This document shows positions 30,622 to 41,671 of a stretch of 64,000 nt of DNA, piece after piece. Numbering within the stretch: the stretch's first letter is position 1; each line of letters starts with the position of its first letter. The stretch is taken from NCBI RefSeq assembly GCF_947492405.1, contig NZ_CANLMP010000008.1:161435-225434 (forward strand), written 5' to 3'. The notes beneath the pieces were generated by a model that was not told the DNA's origin, did not search any database, and was given only the letters and a program-made list of their open reading frames with translations. Source of the DNA: an uncultured Aquimarina sp. (lineage in GTDB: Bacteria; Bacteroidota; Bacteroidia; Flavobacteriales; Flavobacteriaceae). Made by a program: the position numbers and the translations under genes.

Positions 30622-31719
30622 ATGAAAGATAGATCTATACATATTCTCAATTTTGTAGGATTAGGTTTTTTTGAACCGGCCATAAGGTTGGCTACTGGTG
30701 AGGAAATAAAGAAAAATTTAATTGCTTTATTTAAAAAAGTGTTACTGCCATTATTATCTGTAGGATTGTTTTTGGTGTTATGGCATTCCGGTGCTACATA
30801 TCTTTATAATGTAGAAAAAGATGCACGAATAGAAAAGGCACTAGCAGATCAAGGAGAAGCTGCAGCTTTAGAGATGCGGACTTGTATTGAATCAGGAGAT
30901 ATAAGCTGTCAACCTAATACGTTGCCATCGCCCGCACAGGTTTGGACTGCATATCAGTCACTTTTGGCAGATCATAGAGTAATATCTGATAAAAAGACAG
31001 CTTTTGCTGAAAAAGTAGCTGTAACAAATACTAAAAGAGAGGCACAAGGGTTGGCGCCAATTACATATACAGGAAGACCATCATTTGTAGATCAGATATT
31101 TACAAGTCTAAAAACAGTATTTGCAGGATTCTTACTAGCGTTATTTATTGCGGTTCCTATCGGTATTATGTTAGGATTAAGTAAAACACTGAGGTCATCA
31201 GTAAACTGGCTGATTCAGATATTCAAACCGGTTTCTCCTGTTGTTTGGTTATTATTAGTGTTTATGATTGTAAAAACGTTAACTCGTGGTTCTGACTCTG
31301 ATAGCTCTTTTATTATTTCATTTATAAGTGTTGGTTTATGTTCCATGTGGGCAACATTAGTAAACACGAGTATGGGAGTTTCTTCAGTTGATAAAGATTA
31401 TATAAATGTGGCTAAAGTACTTCAATTAAGTGTTGCGCAAAAAGTGTTTAAGATCATTTTGCCATCTTCATTTCCTTTAATATTTACAGGATTGAGAATC
31501 ACTTTGTCGGTAGCTTGGATGGTGTTAATTGCTATAGAGTTATTAGCACAAAGTCCCGGATTAGGTTCTTTTGTTTGGGAGGAATTTCAGAATGGAGCAA
31601 ATGACTCTAACTCTAAAATTATCGTAGCAATGTTCATAATTGGTATTATAGGGTTTTTATTGGACCGCATTATGTTAACGATACAAAAGTTTGTCACTTT
31701 TACTGAAGAAACGGCTTAA
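30622..31719 (+). CDS. nrtB: Nitrate ABC transporter permease (NrtB-like)
   Basis: BPD-transport permease core ([25 protein letters not shown] ... [19 protein letters not shown]). Confidence 0.88.
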   Translation: MKDRSIHILNFVGLGFFEPAIRLATGEEIKKNLIALFKKVLLPLLSVGLFLVLWHSGATYLYNVEKDARIEKALADQGEAAALEMRTCIESGDISCQPNTLPSPAQVWTAYQSLLADHRVISDKKTAFAEKVAVTNTKREAQGLAPITYTGRPSFVDQIFTSLKTVFAGFLLALFIAVPIGIMLGLSKTLRSSVNWLIQIFKPVSPVVWLLLVFMIVKTLTRGSDSDSSFIISFISVGLCSMWATLVNTSMGVSSVDKDYINVAKVLQLSVAQKVFKIILPSSFPLIFTGLRITLSVAWMVLIAIELLAQSPGLGSFVWEEFQNGANDSNSKIIVAMFIIGIIGFLLDRIMLTIQKFVTFTEETA

Positions 31720-31732
31720 AATACAGGTTATT

Positions 31733-32596
31733 ATGGCATATATAGAATTAAGAAATGTATCCAAATCTTTTGGAACTGGAAAAGATCGTACGCAAGTCTT
31801 GTCTAATATTAATTTAGAAATTGAAGAAGGAGAGTTTGTTGCCATTGTAGGTTTTACTGGTAGTGGAAAGACAACTTTGATAAATCTAATATCTGGTTTA
31901 TTGATGCCTGATGAGGGTCAGGTACTGTTTAAAGGAGAGCCGGTAACAGGGCCGAGTCATGAGAGAGGTGTCATTTTTCAGAATTACTCATTATTACCTT
32001 GGTTGAATGTTCGTAATAATGTGGGTATGGCAGTGAAAGAAGCATTTAAGAAAATGTCTAAAAAAGATAGAAGCAAACGTGTTGAAGAGTATGTTGAAAT
32101 GGTAAATCTTTCGCCCGCTATAGGTAAATTACCAAAAGAACTTTCTGGAGGTATGCGACAACGCGTATCTGTTACGAGGGCTTTATCTATGAGTCCTGAT
32201 GTGATTTTGATGGATGAACCATTAAGTGCATTAGATGCTTTGACTAGGGGTAATTTACAAGAGGAGATTCTGAATATTTGGAACAAAGATAAGAAGACCG
32301 CTTTATTGATCACTAATGATGTGGATGAAGGGATTTTAATGGCAGATCGGATCATTCCATTAAAACCCGGACCTAAGGCTACGCTTGGACCCGAATATAA
32401 AATTAATCTGGAGCGTCCCAGAGATAAAACAGCGCTTAATCATAACGATGATTATAAACAACTCCGTAATGGTATTATGGAATATCTTATTCAGATAGGA
32501 GAACAAAGAGCTTCTAAAAAAGAAAGCAATCATGTGTTGCCTGATATTAAACCAAGAGTTAAAACTGCACCTTTTAGAAGAATGAGTTTTAGCTAA
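31733..32596 (+). CDS. Nitrate ABC transporter ATP-binding protein
   Basis: Walker [20 protein letters not shown] signature, [10 protein letters not shown]. Start MAYIELRN at 31733 rather than 31691, which overlaps nrtB. Confidence 0.9.
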   Translation: MAYIELRNVSKSFGTGKDRTQVLSNINLEIEEGEFVAIVGFTGSGKTTLINLISGLLMPDEGQVLFKGEPVTGPSHERGVIFQNYSLLPWLNVRNNVGMAVKEAFKKMSKKDRSKRVEEYVEMVNLSPAIGKLPKELSGGMRQRVSVTRALSMSPDVILMDEPLSALDALTRGNLQEEILNIWNKDKKTALLITNDVDEGILMADRIIPLKPGPKATLGPEYKINLERPRDKTALNHNDDYKQLRNGIMEYLIQIGEQRASKKESNHVLPDIKPRVKTAPFRRMSFS

Positions 32597-32607
32597 AATA
32601 GAGTAAA

Positions 32608-33432
32608 ATGGAAACATTAAAAGAATTAAAAGAGGTAAGAAGATCAGATAATGGATTGTTTGAGGATAAGTATATGTTAGATATTTCTCAATTGACTAAA
32701 ATATATCCAACTCCTAAAGGAGATTATGTGGTTTTAGATGATCTTGATTTAAAAGTAAAACATGAAGAGTTTATTTCCATTATAGGTCATTCTGGTTGTG
32801 GTAAATCTACATTACTTACTATGATTGCAGGACTTAATCCTATTTCTAGAGGAACAATTGTAGCTGATAATCAAACAATTAAAGGTCCTGGTCCTGATAG
32901 AGGAGTTATATTTCAGTCGCCTAGCTTACTACCTTGGATGACAGCATATGATAATGTGATGTTGGGTGTTAAGCAGGTGTTTGGACACGGAACAAAAAAA
33001 GATAGAGATGATATTGTAAAATATTACTTATCAAAAGTAGGTCTAGAAGATGCTATGCATAAGAAGGCAAAAGAACTGTCTCAAGGGATGCAACAACGTG
33101 TTGGAATAGCACGCGCATTTGCATTAAAACCAAAGGTTTTGTTGTTAGATGAGCCATTCGGGATGTTGGATTCCCTTACAAGAGGAGAATTGCAAGATGT
33201 GCTGATAGAAGTTTGGAATCAGGAAAAAATTACAGCTATTATGATTACTCATGATGTTGATGAATCTATTTTTCTGGCAGATCGAGTGATTATGATGACA
33301 AGTGGTCCAAGAGCTAAAGTTGGAGATATATTGGAAATAGATTTTGAACGCCCTCGTTTAAGAAAAGATGTTTTAGAGCATCCTGACTACTATAAATATA
33401 GAGAACATTTGATAAATTTTCTAGAACACTAG
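32608..33432 (+). CDS. Nitrate ABC transporter ATP-binding protein (second)
   Basis: Walker [35 protein letters not shown]. Confidence 0.9.
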   Translation: METLKELKEVRRSDNGLFEDKYMLDISQLTKIYPTPKGDYVVLDDLDLKVKHEEFISIIGHSGCGKSTLLTMIAGLNPISRGTIVADNQTIKGPGPDRGVIFQSPSLLPWMTAYDNVMLGVKQVFGHGTKKDRDDIVKYYLSKVGLEDAMHKKAKELSQGMQQRVGIARAFALKPKVLLLDEPFGMLDSLTRGELQDVLIEVWNQEKITAIMITHDVDESIFLADRVIMMTSGPRAKVGDILEIDFERPRLRKDVLEHPDYYKYREHLINFLEH

Positions 33433-33466
33433 AGTTTTACAAAGAAAAACATTCAATTTTTAGGAT

Positions 33467-33520
33467 ACACCTTATAATGTTATTTAGGGATAAATGGCAG
33501 TATAAGGTGTTTTTTTATTT
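33467..33520 (+). terminator. Putative terminator of the nrt operon
   Basis: ACACCTTATA...TATAAGGTGT (10-bp stem, long loop) followed by TTTTTT. Confidence 0.55.
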
Positions 33521-33816
33521 ACTTGTTTATGCTGGTAACGCTCAAATAAGCATATACTATACTAACTACACTTACTAAATATCAAAATTTCACTAATTCA
33601 AATTGCAGAAAAAATAATTTAACTAAATGTTTTTTTGTTAAAATGTAATAATTAATGTTTTACCCCTAATTTTTTAGGGGTCATTTGCTTTTTTATATGT
33701 TTTATGTATAGATTTGTCTTAAATTAATAGGGTTAAATTGATTAAATTAATGTTTATTTTTATTACAACCCTGTAAAATAAGGGGTTATTGTTTAAGAAA
33801 AAATCGAAAAAAGAAT

Positions 33817-34146
33817 ATGAATATAGAAGAGTTGATAATGGTGTCAATTACGGAATTTTTAGATGTTGAGGTGCATAGGGATACAGGAAACCTTGATTTC
33901 TCTTCCAAAATAGAAATCGTAAAAAAACGTATTACTAATAAAGTCAAAAATAGCCCGGATGCTTATGGCATGGTGAGTGGTTTTGAAGGATATGAATATG
34001 AAATGTTTTTTAGTAGTAACCCTAATGATATGATCAAAATTGATGGATGGATTCCTATTGATACTAGTAGGATTGAAAAAGCAGATAAAATAGACGAATA
34101 TATAGAAATTGGATTGCTTAGAAGAATAGGCAGTTCCTTAAGCTAA
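33817..34146 (+). CDS. Small uncharacterised protein, paralog A
   Basis: 109 aa, strongly similar to the next ORF (SKIEIVKKRITNKVKNSP; YEYEMFFSSNPNDMIKIDGWIPIDT). Confidence 0.8.
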   Translation: MNIEELIMVSITEFLDVEVHRDTGNLDFSSKIEIVKKRITNKVKNSPDAYGMVSGFEGYEYEMFFSSNPNDMIKIDGWIPIDTSRIEKADKIDEYIEIGLLRRIGSSLS

Positions 34147-34237
34147 CAAACATTAGTTATTAATTTTTTGTTAATAAATCATTATGCTTAGCCAAATTTA
34201 TAATTATGGAAATATTAACCCAAAAATAGAATGAATA

Positions 34238-34564
34238 ATGAAAGTAAATGAATTAATCACTGAAGCTATTACAGAGTTCTTAGAAGTAGAAGTAAGCAGA
34301 GATACTGGTAACCTGAATTTTGCTTCTAAAATAGAAATCGTAAAAAAACGTATCACTAATAAAGTTAAAAATAGTCCAGAATCATATGGGGTAAATAATA
34401 ACTCCGATGCATATGAGTATGAAATGTTTTTTAGTAGTAATCCTAATGATATGATTAAAATTGATGGATGGATACCTATTGATACAGGAAAAATTAAAAA
34501 AGCCGATAAGATAGAAGAGTATATAGAAATAGGTTTATTGAGGAAAATTGAAAAAGCTGCCTAA
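34238..34564 (+). CDS. Small uncharacterised protein, paralog B
   Basis: 108 aa tandem paralog of 33817..34146. Confidence 0.8.
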   Translation: MKVNELITEAITEFLEVEVSRDTGNLNFASKIEIVKKRITNKVKNSPESYGVNNNSDAYEYEMFFSSNPNDMIKIDGWIPIDTGKIKKADKIEEYIEIGLLRKIEKAA

Positions 34565-34853
34565 GCTGTAACGTTATAGTTCATAAATTTTTCTAAAAAG
34601 GAATAAGTTTTAAGCTCTGTTTGTGGAATATTGGTATATTTAATCTAATATTTGTGCATACAGAGCTTGTTTCTTTGGATATGATTTTAGGATCTTATTA
34701 AGGAATGTATTTTGTACTCCGGAAAGAAAACGCTTTTTTGACTATTTATATCATACTATATACATTAGTATTTGTGAAAATATATAAGGTTTATCCTAAA
34801 TAATTTAGTGTTTGAAACCTTAAAGACTAGTAGCTTTAAGTGTTTCTTGTGTT

Positions 34854-34888
34854 GCCGGTTATGAGAAGTTGTAACCGGCTTTTTTTTT
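34854..34888 (+). terminator. Plus-strand terminator overlapping the ccsA stop codon
   Basis: GCCGGTTA...TAACCGGC followed by nine T. Confidence 0.65.
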
Positions 34889-36682
34889 ACTATTTTTTTT
34901 TATTAAAGGTATTATCGAGATAATACAAGCTATTGGTATGATAATATATATCCAATAGGGAATAGGAAAAGGATCTCCCTTTGCATAAGAATGTAATCCA
35001 GATAAGTAATAGTTTACTCCAAAAAAAGTCATAATAAGACTTCCTAAAGCAAATAAGCTACATACATTGTACATGTATATGTAGTTTTTAGGGATTATAA
35101 TTCTTATATGAAGTACAAAGGAATAGATAATAATGCTTATCAGAGCCCAGGTCTCTTTGGGATCCCAACCCCAATATCTTCCCCATGACTCATTTGCCCA
35201 AATACCTCCCAAAAAGGTGCCGATAGTTAGCATGTATAAACCAATCGTACTAGTAATTTGATTAATATTCGTGAGTTTTTTTATGGTATTTTCTGTTTCC
35301 ATATGATCAGAAAAGGTGTTAATACACATTAGTAACAGAGAAATTAATGAAAGAAGAGATCCTAGTGCTAAAAAACCATAACTACCGGTTATGATCGCCA
35401 CGTGAATTAATAGCCAATATGATTTTAACACAGGAACTAAATTAGTAATCTCAGGATTCATTAAACTTCCGTGTGCAATCCCAATTAAGCAGATAGCTAA
35501 TATGGATGCAGTGGCCGGAGCAAACGAGCTTTTTTTGTGAAAAATAAATCCAGCTAGCATTCCTACCCAGGAAATGAATATACTAGCTTCATAACCATTG
35601 CTCCAAGGAGCATGTCCCGAAATGTACCAGCGCAATATAATTCCAAAGCCTTGCAAAATGAATAAAACAAAAACTAAAAAAAGTATGTAGCCAATGATTT
35701 TTTTTAATAAATTATTGTAGGGTTTAAATGTTATTACAAAACTAAGGAGTACTAATAACATTCCCAGAAAAGAATATCCAATAAGACACCATAAAAATAT
35801 TGGATTGTTGTTAAACCATATCTCTAAACTTACTTTTGTGTCCGATAATATAATCGTTGTTCCGTTATTTTCCTGAAACCTTTTGATTAAATCAATAGTT
35901 TCATCTGCTTTTTGCCAATCTCTATTTTTAATACCAATGGTAAGATTTGTAAAGTAGGTAGGCGTAATTTTTGAATAAAAAAGTTGATCGTCTTCATTGA
36001 ATGTTGCTTCTTTCTCCATCGGAGCATACCATTTCAAGGATGGATCATCTTTTTTAGGAAAAATCTTAAGAAATTGTCCATTAAAGATCCCCCATATAAT
36101 ATTAACTCGTTCGTCGATTTTAATGATGTTTTTATCAAAAACGGAACGTTTTCCAGGGGCTTTTTCATAAGCTCTATTAACGAGAGGCTCCAGTTTGTAG
36201 TTGCCTTGAAAGTCAAAAAACTGTGAAGCGCTTGTGTAACCTAAAGTATTGATGTCAATTAATTCTTTTAGTCCATTAATTGCTTTTTTTTCAATCTTAA
36301 TAAATGCTATTAGTTGCCATGAATCAGGCTTATACTGCATTCCTAAGAATATTTGGGTCGGAGTAAGTTGTTGTTTTTTGTTTTCTTTATCAAAATAACT
36401 GAAGCTGCTTTTGCCATGGATTTTCCTGACCAATTCTAATGATAATGTACTAATTGGTTTTATTCTTCCTTGGAAATCTTGAACCTGAACAGTGGCAAAC
36501 TTTTCTGCGTGGTTAATGTCAATGAGTTGTCTGTTGATTAATTCGTATGGTTCTAAGTGATGTAATTGTTGTGCTTGTATTTGGCTAACAAAAAGGATTA
36601 GAAAGCTTAAAACTTTAAATGGGATGTTTTTTTTCAATTTAATAGTTTTAGTGTTAATCCAAAATGAGAACTTTTCCAACAT
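34859..36682 (-). CDS. ccsA: Cytochrome c biogenesis protein CcsA-type
   Basis: Multi-TM with the WGWDPKETWALISIIIYS tryptophan-rich motif; downstream of ResB. Confidence 0.88.
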   Translation of the reverse strand: MLEKFSFWINTKTIKLKKNIPFKVLSFLILFVSQIQAQQLHHLEPYELINRQLIDINHAEKFATVQVQDFQGRIKPISTLSLELVRKIHGKSSFSYFDKENKKQQLTPTQIFLGMQYKPDSWQLIAFIKIEKKAINGLKELIDINTLGYTSASQFFDFQGNYKLEPLVNRAYEKAPGKRSVFDKNIIKIDERVNIIWGIFNGQFLKIFPKKDDPSLKWYAPMEKEATFNEDDQLFYSKITPTYFTNLTIGIKNRDWQKADETIDLIKRFQENNGTTIILSDTKVSLEIWFNNNPIFLWCLIGYSFLGMLLVLLSFVITFKPYNNLLKKIIGYILFLVFVLFILQGFGIILRWYISGHAPWSNGYEASIFISWVGMLAGFIFHKKSSFAPATASILAICLIGIAHGSLMNPEITNLVPVLKSYWLLIHVAIITGSYGFLALGSLLSLISLLLMCINTFSDHMETENTIKKLTNINQITSTIGLYMLTIGTFLGGIWANESWGRYWGWDPKETWALISIIIYSFVLHIRIIIPKNYIYMYNVCSLFALGSLIMTFFGVNYYLSGLHSYAKGDPFPIPYWIYIIIPIACIISIIPLIKKNSKKKAGYNFS

Positions 36683-38019
36683 AGACTCAGTAACATTCCC
36701 AGAGCTAATAGTGCATAACCAAAATAAGTAGTAAATGTTCCCCAGTAATCGTGATTTACGGAAAGAATAGTGCCGCTTTCATCAGGAAGATAGGCAGATT
36801 GAAAAAAACGATATCCACTATGGTTCAGAACATTATTCATGAAAATAGTATAGTCAAAAATCCTGTGTTTTTCTTGAATTTCTACATTACTGTAAAAAGC
36901 TGATGGACTATTAGATCCAGGGTATCGCTCTAGTATAAAGTCTTTTAGAAAAATAGAGAAAGGTAGTTTAATTGGTTTGGAACCATATCGAAGGTTTATA
37001 TGAATACCGTTTATAAATAAAGTTCTATAAGGATTCATGTATCCCGGACCTCCAAATAATGTGATTTCTTTTGTTTCCTTACCAGACTCCAAGGATATTG
37101 TAATAGCAGCTTCTGGGTTTTTAATTTCCGGATCTTTTTCCTTTGAAATGATTTCTAAATATTTGTTTTCTGATATTTGATTAAAAACTATAGGTGTGTT
37201 GTTGATTTCACTAAGTGCTTTAAATTGTAATGGAACAAGACTGTCTTTAGGGTAAAAACTAGCCTTATTTAGTATCATAGAAAAGTAATTCGTGCTTTTT
37301 GGAAATGATGCTGACCAAGTGTCATTCTTTTTAGTAATAAAAATGTCTTTTTTGGATTTATGTTGGCTTTCAAAAGCGATTGGGATTCCATAAATTGTTT
37401 CTCGTGTTCCTTTTTTGATGTAAAAATCTTTTCTCTCATCACTGTCTGCAATTACAATGTGTATATAAGTCGCTCCTTGGGTAGTATCTTTCAGGTTATA
37501 ATGTGCTCTCGGAATATATTTCTTTAGATTTACTTTAATATTCTTATTTTCAAAATCGTAATCTTCATGAATATTATTGAAGCCAAGTTCGCTCATAAAA
37601 ATAGGGTCGCTGGAAAAGTTCTTATTAATTGAACCATTACCCATCTCTAATTGCAAGTAGCTATCTATAGAGATCATCCTGTTACTGGCAGTATCTTCTT
37701 TTATGGTCATTAATGCTTCATAACCTCTATATCTGGTGATTCCAGAACCTAGAATTATGATAATGAATGCTAAGTGAAATAAAAAAACAGGAGCTTTTTG
37801 CCAACTAAAAAGATTATATTTAGTGATATTACCTATAAAGTTAAAAGTAAGAAGGAGTATCAATATTTCAAACCATTTAGCATTGTAGACTAGTGCTTTG
37901 GCGGTTTCGGTTCCATAATCATTCTCTATAAAAGTTGCAGCAGCCATTGCGATTGCAAATACAATTAATAGTATTCCGCTTGTGCGATTAGAAAAAAGTA
38001 TGTTCAATACGTGTTTCAA
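36634..38019 (-). CDS. ResB/Ccs1-type cytochrome c biogenesis protein
   Basis: Four-TM layout with a large periplasmic loop (FLFHLAFIIIILGSGITRYRGYEALMTIKE; YWGTFTTYFGYALLALGMLLSL). Confidence 0.8.
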   Translation of the reverse strand: MKHVLNILFSNRTSGILLIVFAIAMAAATFIENDYGTETAKALVYNAKWFEILILLLTFNFIGNITKYNLFSWQKAPVFLFHLAFIIIILGSGITRYRGYEALMTIKEDTASNRMISIDSYLQLEMGNGSINKNFSSDPIFMSELGFNNIHEDYDFENKNIKVNLKKYIPRAHYNLKDTTQGATYIHIVIADSDERKDFYIKKGTRETIYGIPIAFESQHKSKKDIFITKKNDTWSASFPKSTNYFSMILNKASFYPKDSLVPLQFKALSEINNTPIVFNQISENKYLEIISKEKDPEIKNPEAAITISLESGKETKEITLFGGPGYMNPYRTLFINGIHINLRYGSKPIKLPFSIFLKDFILERYPGSNSPSAFYSNVEIQEKHRIFDYTIFMNNVLNHSGYRFFQSAYLPDESGTILSVNHDYWGTFTTYFGYALLALGMLLSLCWKSSHFGLTLKLLN

Positions 38020-38080
38020 TAGTGTTTCTTTTTTTGATATCTTCCTGGTTTTAACCTCTTCGTTTTCTATATCAAGAATA

Positions 38081-38449
38081 TTATTCTTGCATTCCTAGTT
38101 TAACCCATTTTTTGATCATTTCTATCGCACAACTATCGATTTTAACTCCTTTTCGATAAGGCATAGGAATGAACCCCTGAGCGTGGGTGATAGAACCTAT
38201 TAATTGTCCGCTTTCCCCAGATTTTTTTAAGCTTGAGTAGTCAAAAATTTTATTTCTAGAAGCCTTTTCTTTGTAAACATCTTGAGCGTGACATTTAAAG
38301 CAATGAACTTCTATTAGTGATGCTATCTGATCATTGTAAGTTACATTCTGCGGGATATCACATATTTGTTTTGGTTCTCCATTGCAGGATGTGAAATTGA
38401 TGAATAATGTTAGCAAGAGTGTTAGCTTTATTATTGTAGTAGAGTTCAT
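38081..38449 (-). CDS. Monohaem c-type cytochrome lipoprotein
   Basis: Lipobox INFTSCNG; one CFKCH haem motif. Confidence 0.8.
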   Translation of the reverse strand: MNSTTIIKLTLLLTLFINFTSCNGEPKQICDIPQNVTYNDQIASLIEVHCFKCHAQDVYKEKASRNKIFDYSSLKKSGESGQLIGSITHAQGFIPMPYRKGVKIDSCAIEMIKKWVKLGMQE

Positions 38450-38484
38450 GATAGGTTTATTTTGGGTTCAAATGTCTTAGAGTG

Positions 38485-39204
38485 TTATTTAACGGAGTAT
38501 TTCTTTTTCATTTTTAACCATTCTTCTTCACTTAATGGTTGGTGTTTCTTTTTGTTAGAAAAAGGATCTGGACCTCCTTTTAGGTATTCTTGAATTTTTT
38601 CTAACGGAACGGTATCTTTCATTTTTTCTGCTACTTTATAAATGTGATTTCCATGAAAATCGTGACATTGTAGACAGGTGTTCCATTGTTTGTTGGCAAT
38701 CAATTCTTCATGAGGTGTATCAATAGGATCATTTTTCACTTCTAAATCATAGTGACAATTCACACAGAATGCAGCATCTTTAAGAACTATTCTGGTATCA
38801 TTGTGTTCTCTATGGCAAGTTTCGCATTCTGTAGCGTTTATACTAGCAATTGCTTCTTTAAATCTAGGTTCTAGAAAACGATGAGTAGGGTGGCGGTCAT
38901 TGGGTCTATCGTGACATTCCAGACATTTTTTGTTATCTACATTTTCAGTCCCAAAATCGGCTTTGGTTTTACGCATTCCAAATGTATAAGCTATATTAGA
39001 TTGTAGTTGTTGTATTAAATTTCCTTTTGCATCAGTATGACATGCATTACAAGACAATCCTTCATGCCCTGTATTAAGAGGTCCTAGACTCAAAAAGTTT
39101 TCTGTTTTTTTTAGAGGTAAAACGATATATATAATGATGCCGATAGTGATTCCAATTATAGAGCCAATCCGTTGTCTTTTTCGTAATGGATTTTTGCTAA
39201 ACAT
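38485..39204 (-). CDS. Membrane-anchored pentahaem cytochrome c
   Basis: One N-terminal TM and five CXXCH motifs: CNACH, CLECH, CETCH, CVNCH, CLQCH. Confidence 0.85.
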   Translation of the reverse strand: MFSKNPLRKRQRIGSIIGITIGIIIYIVLPLKKTENFLSLGPLNTGHEGLSCNACHTDAKGNLIQQLQSNIAYTFGMRKTKADFGTENVDNKKCLECHDRPNDRHPTHRFLEPRFKEAIASINATECETCHREHNDTRIVLKDAAFCVNCHYDLEVKNDPIDTPHEELIANKQWNTCLQCHDFHGNHIYKVAEKMKDTVPLEKIQEYLKGGPDPFSNKKKHQPLSEEEWLKMKKKYSVK

Positions 39205-39210
39205 ATAGTT

Positions 39211-40251
39211 TTAATCGTTTAAGAAGCTAATACTAACGTTACTAGAAGCTGGAAAGCTTATGCAGGTTAAGATATCTCCATTAGCAACTTCTTCTTCTGT
39301 TAAAAAATGACCATCTATCATCTTTACTTTTCCTTTTACACATTTTGCTTTACAACTGCTGCACATGCCTGATCTACAAGAGTATGGTAGCATTATGTTT
39401 TCGGACATTGCTCCTTGTAGAATTGTTTTGTCTCCCGGAACGCTTATCTGGTGCTTCTTTTTTTCCTGGTAGATAACTACATTGCTTATTAAGTCTTTAG
39501 CATCACTGGATGTTATAAAATTGGCACTAAAGGCTTCTAGTTTAATTTGATTTCTGGCAATACCATTATTGGCTAATATTTCTTTTGCTTTATCCATAAA
39601 ACCTTGTGGACCGCACATCATGTATTTCCCATCAGCATATTTTAACATATGTGTTTCCATGATTTCGGTAATTAGCTCCTCATTTAGTAAATCTTGATGG
39701 TAGTTTAGTTTGTTAGAGTTGTTTTTTTCTAGCACATGTTGAGTGCTTAAGCGTTCTTGGTATTTTTCTTCAAGATCTTCTAATGCCTTTTTAAATATGA
39801 TGGATTCCTCATTTTTATTAGCATAAATTAATACGATTTTGGATAGAGGTTCTTTTTCTAAAACTGTTTTAATAATAGAGAATATAGGTGTTATACCGCT
39901 TCCTCCTGCAAAAAAAACATAGTTGTGTTTTGCTTTTTTATTAGGTTCTATATAAAAACTACCTGAAGGTTTTTCAATTTCTATTTTTTGTCCCGCTGTT
40001 AATTTTTCACAGATATAATTAGATACTAGCCCTTTTTGTACTTTCTTGACTGTTATTCTTAGAAATTTGTCAGTGAATGGACTACTACTAAAAGAATAAG
40101 CTCTTTTTTCAATTTTATTTTTAATTGGGATTTTTACAGTAAGAAATTGCCCTGGTTTGTATTTGATTTTCTTAAATAATCCACCTTTATTAAGAATAAC
40201 ACTAACAGCATCTTCAGTTTCGTGAATTATCTCTTTGACAGTTAACAGCAT
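39211..40251 (-). CDS. FAD/NAD(P)-binding ferredoxin reductase with C-terminal plant-type [2Fe-2S]
   Basis: RAYSFSSSP (FAD), GGSGITPIFSIIK (NAD), C-terminal CRSGMCSSCKAKCVKG (2Fe-2S). The ATG at 40251 is preferred over the track start at 40365, which overlaps the upstream gene. Confidence 0.88.
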   Translation of the reverse strand: MLLTVKEIIHETEDAVSVILNKGGLFKKIKYKPGQFLTVKIPIKNKIEKRAYSFSSSPFTDKFLRITVKKVQKGLVSNYICEKLTAGQKIEIEKPSGSFYIEPNKKAKHNYVFFAGGSGITPIFSIIKTVLEKEPLSKIVLIYANKNEESIIFKKALEDLEEKYQERLSTQHVLEKNNSNKLNYHQDLLNEELITEIMETHMLKYADGKYMMCGPQGFMDKAKEILANNGIARNQIKLEAFSANFITSSDAKDLISNVVIYQEKKKHQISVPGDKTILQGAMSENIMLPYSCRSGMCSSCKAKCVKGKVKMIDGHFLTEEEVANGDILTCISFPASSNVSISFLND

Positions 40252-40265
40252 AATATTTTGTTTTT

Positions 40266-40763
40266 TTATTTGTAATAAAACACAACGCCAATATGAAAAA
40301 CTACTAAAAATGTAATTACTACAGAGAGCAGTACATGGATGATCATCCATGATTTGAAGATCCATTCTTTTTGACTTTTGATAATGTCAAGATTGACTGT
40401 GCCTAAAATCATGTTAATGAAAAATATATAGGATAAGAGCGCTAAGTATCCATATCCAAACTCCAATGCATGTATGTAGAAAAATATTGGCGAAACAACT
40501 CCAATCCACTTGTGTAAGCTTGTAAAACGGATGGTGTGTTTTCTTAATTTTTTGGACACTCTGGTCAGGGTAAGTATCCATTGAAACAATATGAATGCTC
40601 CAACAAATACTCCGGACCATCGTTTATATTCTTCATTGAGTTGAAGATCGTATAGCCATCGCCACTTTAGATCTAAAAGATATTGTAGGATATAGAATAC
40701 AAATAGACTAAATCCGATAAACAAAAAGCTATATGATTTTTTCACTCTATCCGAAATATTCAT
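40266..40763 (-). CDS. Small diheme b-type membrane protein (ferric reductase/NOX-like 4-TM core)
   Basis: 165 aa; two H-X13-H pairs: LHKWIGVVSPIFFYIH and IHVLLSVVITFLVVFH. Confidence 0.7.
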   Translation of the reverse strand: MNISDRVKKSYSFLFIGFSLFVFYILQYLLDLKWRWLYDLQLNEEYKRWSGVFVGAFILFQWILTLTRVSKKLRKHTIRFTSLHKWIGVVSPIFFYIHALEFGYGYLALLSYIFFINMILGTVNLDIIKSQKEWIFKSWMIIHVLLSVVITFLVVFHIGVVFYYK

Positions 40764-40765
40764 TT

Positions 40766-41635
40766 TTAATTAGAAGCTAAGTCTTTTATTTTATTGGTTT
40801 TCTTGTTGTTGTCAGCAAGCAATAATTTTTCAAGACTATGATATGAAGCTAATTTTCTTACACTATCAATAAATACTTCTGCTGTTGGCAGATAGAAACC
40901 TTTAGAAGGCCATTTATTGCCAATTTGCGGTTTTGTACTATCATTTTTAAAAGCTGCTATTTCTTCGAGATAGGCATTGTAGATTGCTTTTGTACCATTT
41001 CTGTACGCATTTATAACTCCTATAGCTTCTTTATACGACAAGGAATCAGAAGGATATTGCCAGGTAGTTGCTCCCATAACATCACCTAGTTTCCAATCAG
41101 TTTTTGTAGTGCTTTTATGATCGTTGTGGCAATTAACACAAGGAGCTGCTACAGCGAGATCTGCAAACATGGAGGTGTATAATTTCTGATCTTCTTCATA
41201 GAAATGCTGAGGTTTTTGATCAATCTTTATTTTGGTAAATAGCTCTGCTTGCTTTCCTTGAAATTTATTGGAAGCATTAATAGGGAAATCAGAGCCTAGG
41301 TATAGTCCTAGTGGCACATCGCTTTTTCTGATATCAGAAGAAATCCCTCTTAAGAATAACGCAGGAAGCGGGCCAGCTTCTACTTCGTCATCTTGCCAGT
41401 CTTCATCGAATTTTAATCCTTGTTTTTTTCCAGCTCCTACAATTCCTTTAGTATATAATGTTCTTGTGATATCGTTTTCTTCTGCAACCAAGGTAAGTAC
41501 GTCTGCTACCGCTAGTACTTTGTCTGATGATTCATTTGATGCGGTTTCTTCTGGTATGCCGCCACAAGATTGAAGAATAACAGAATATCCTGTTACTAGT
41601 AAGAAAAATATCCCCTTTGCTTTTAAATGATTCAT
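40766..41635 (-). CDS. DUF3365 (Tll0287-like) haem lipoprotein
   Basis: Lipobox VILQSCGG; CVNCHNDHKSTTKTDWKLGDVMGA haem motif. Confidence 0.8.
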   Translation of the reverse strand: MNHLKAKGIFFLLVTGYSVILQSCGGIPEETASNESSDKVLAVADVLTLVAEENDITRTLYTKGIVGAGKKQGLKFDEDWQDDEVEAGPLPALFLRGISSDIRKSDVPLGLYLGSDFPINASNKFQGKQAELFTKIKIDQKPQHFYEEDQKLYTSMFADLAVAAPCVNCHNDHKSTTKTDWKLGDVMGATTWQYPSDSLSYKEAIGVINAYRNGTKAIYNAYLEEIAAFKNDSTKPQIGNKWPSKGFYLPTAEVFIDSVRKLASYHSLEKLLLADNNKKTNKIKDLASN

Positions 41636-41671
41636 ATTGTTATGTTTTAGGTTAATTACTTTACTAATATT

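Noticed and set aside
31984-32617. Minus-strand ORFs 31984..32355 and 32360..32617
   Set aside because: Antisense to an intact ABC ATPase gene with conserved motifs.
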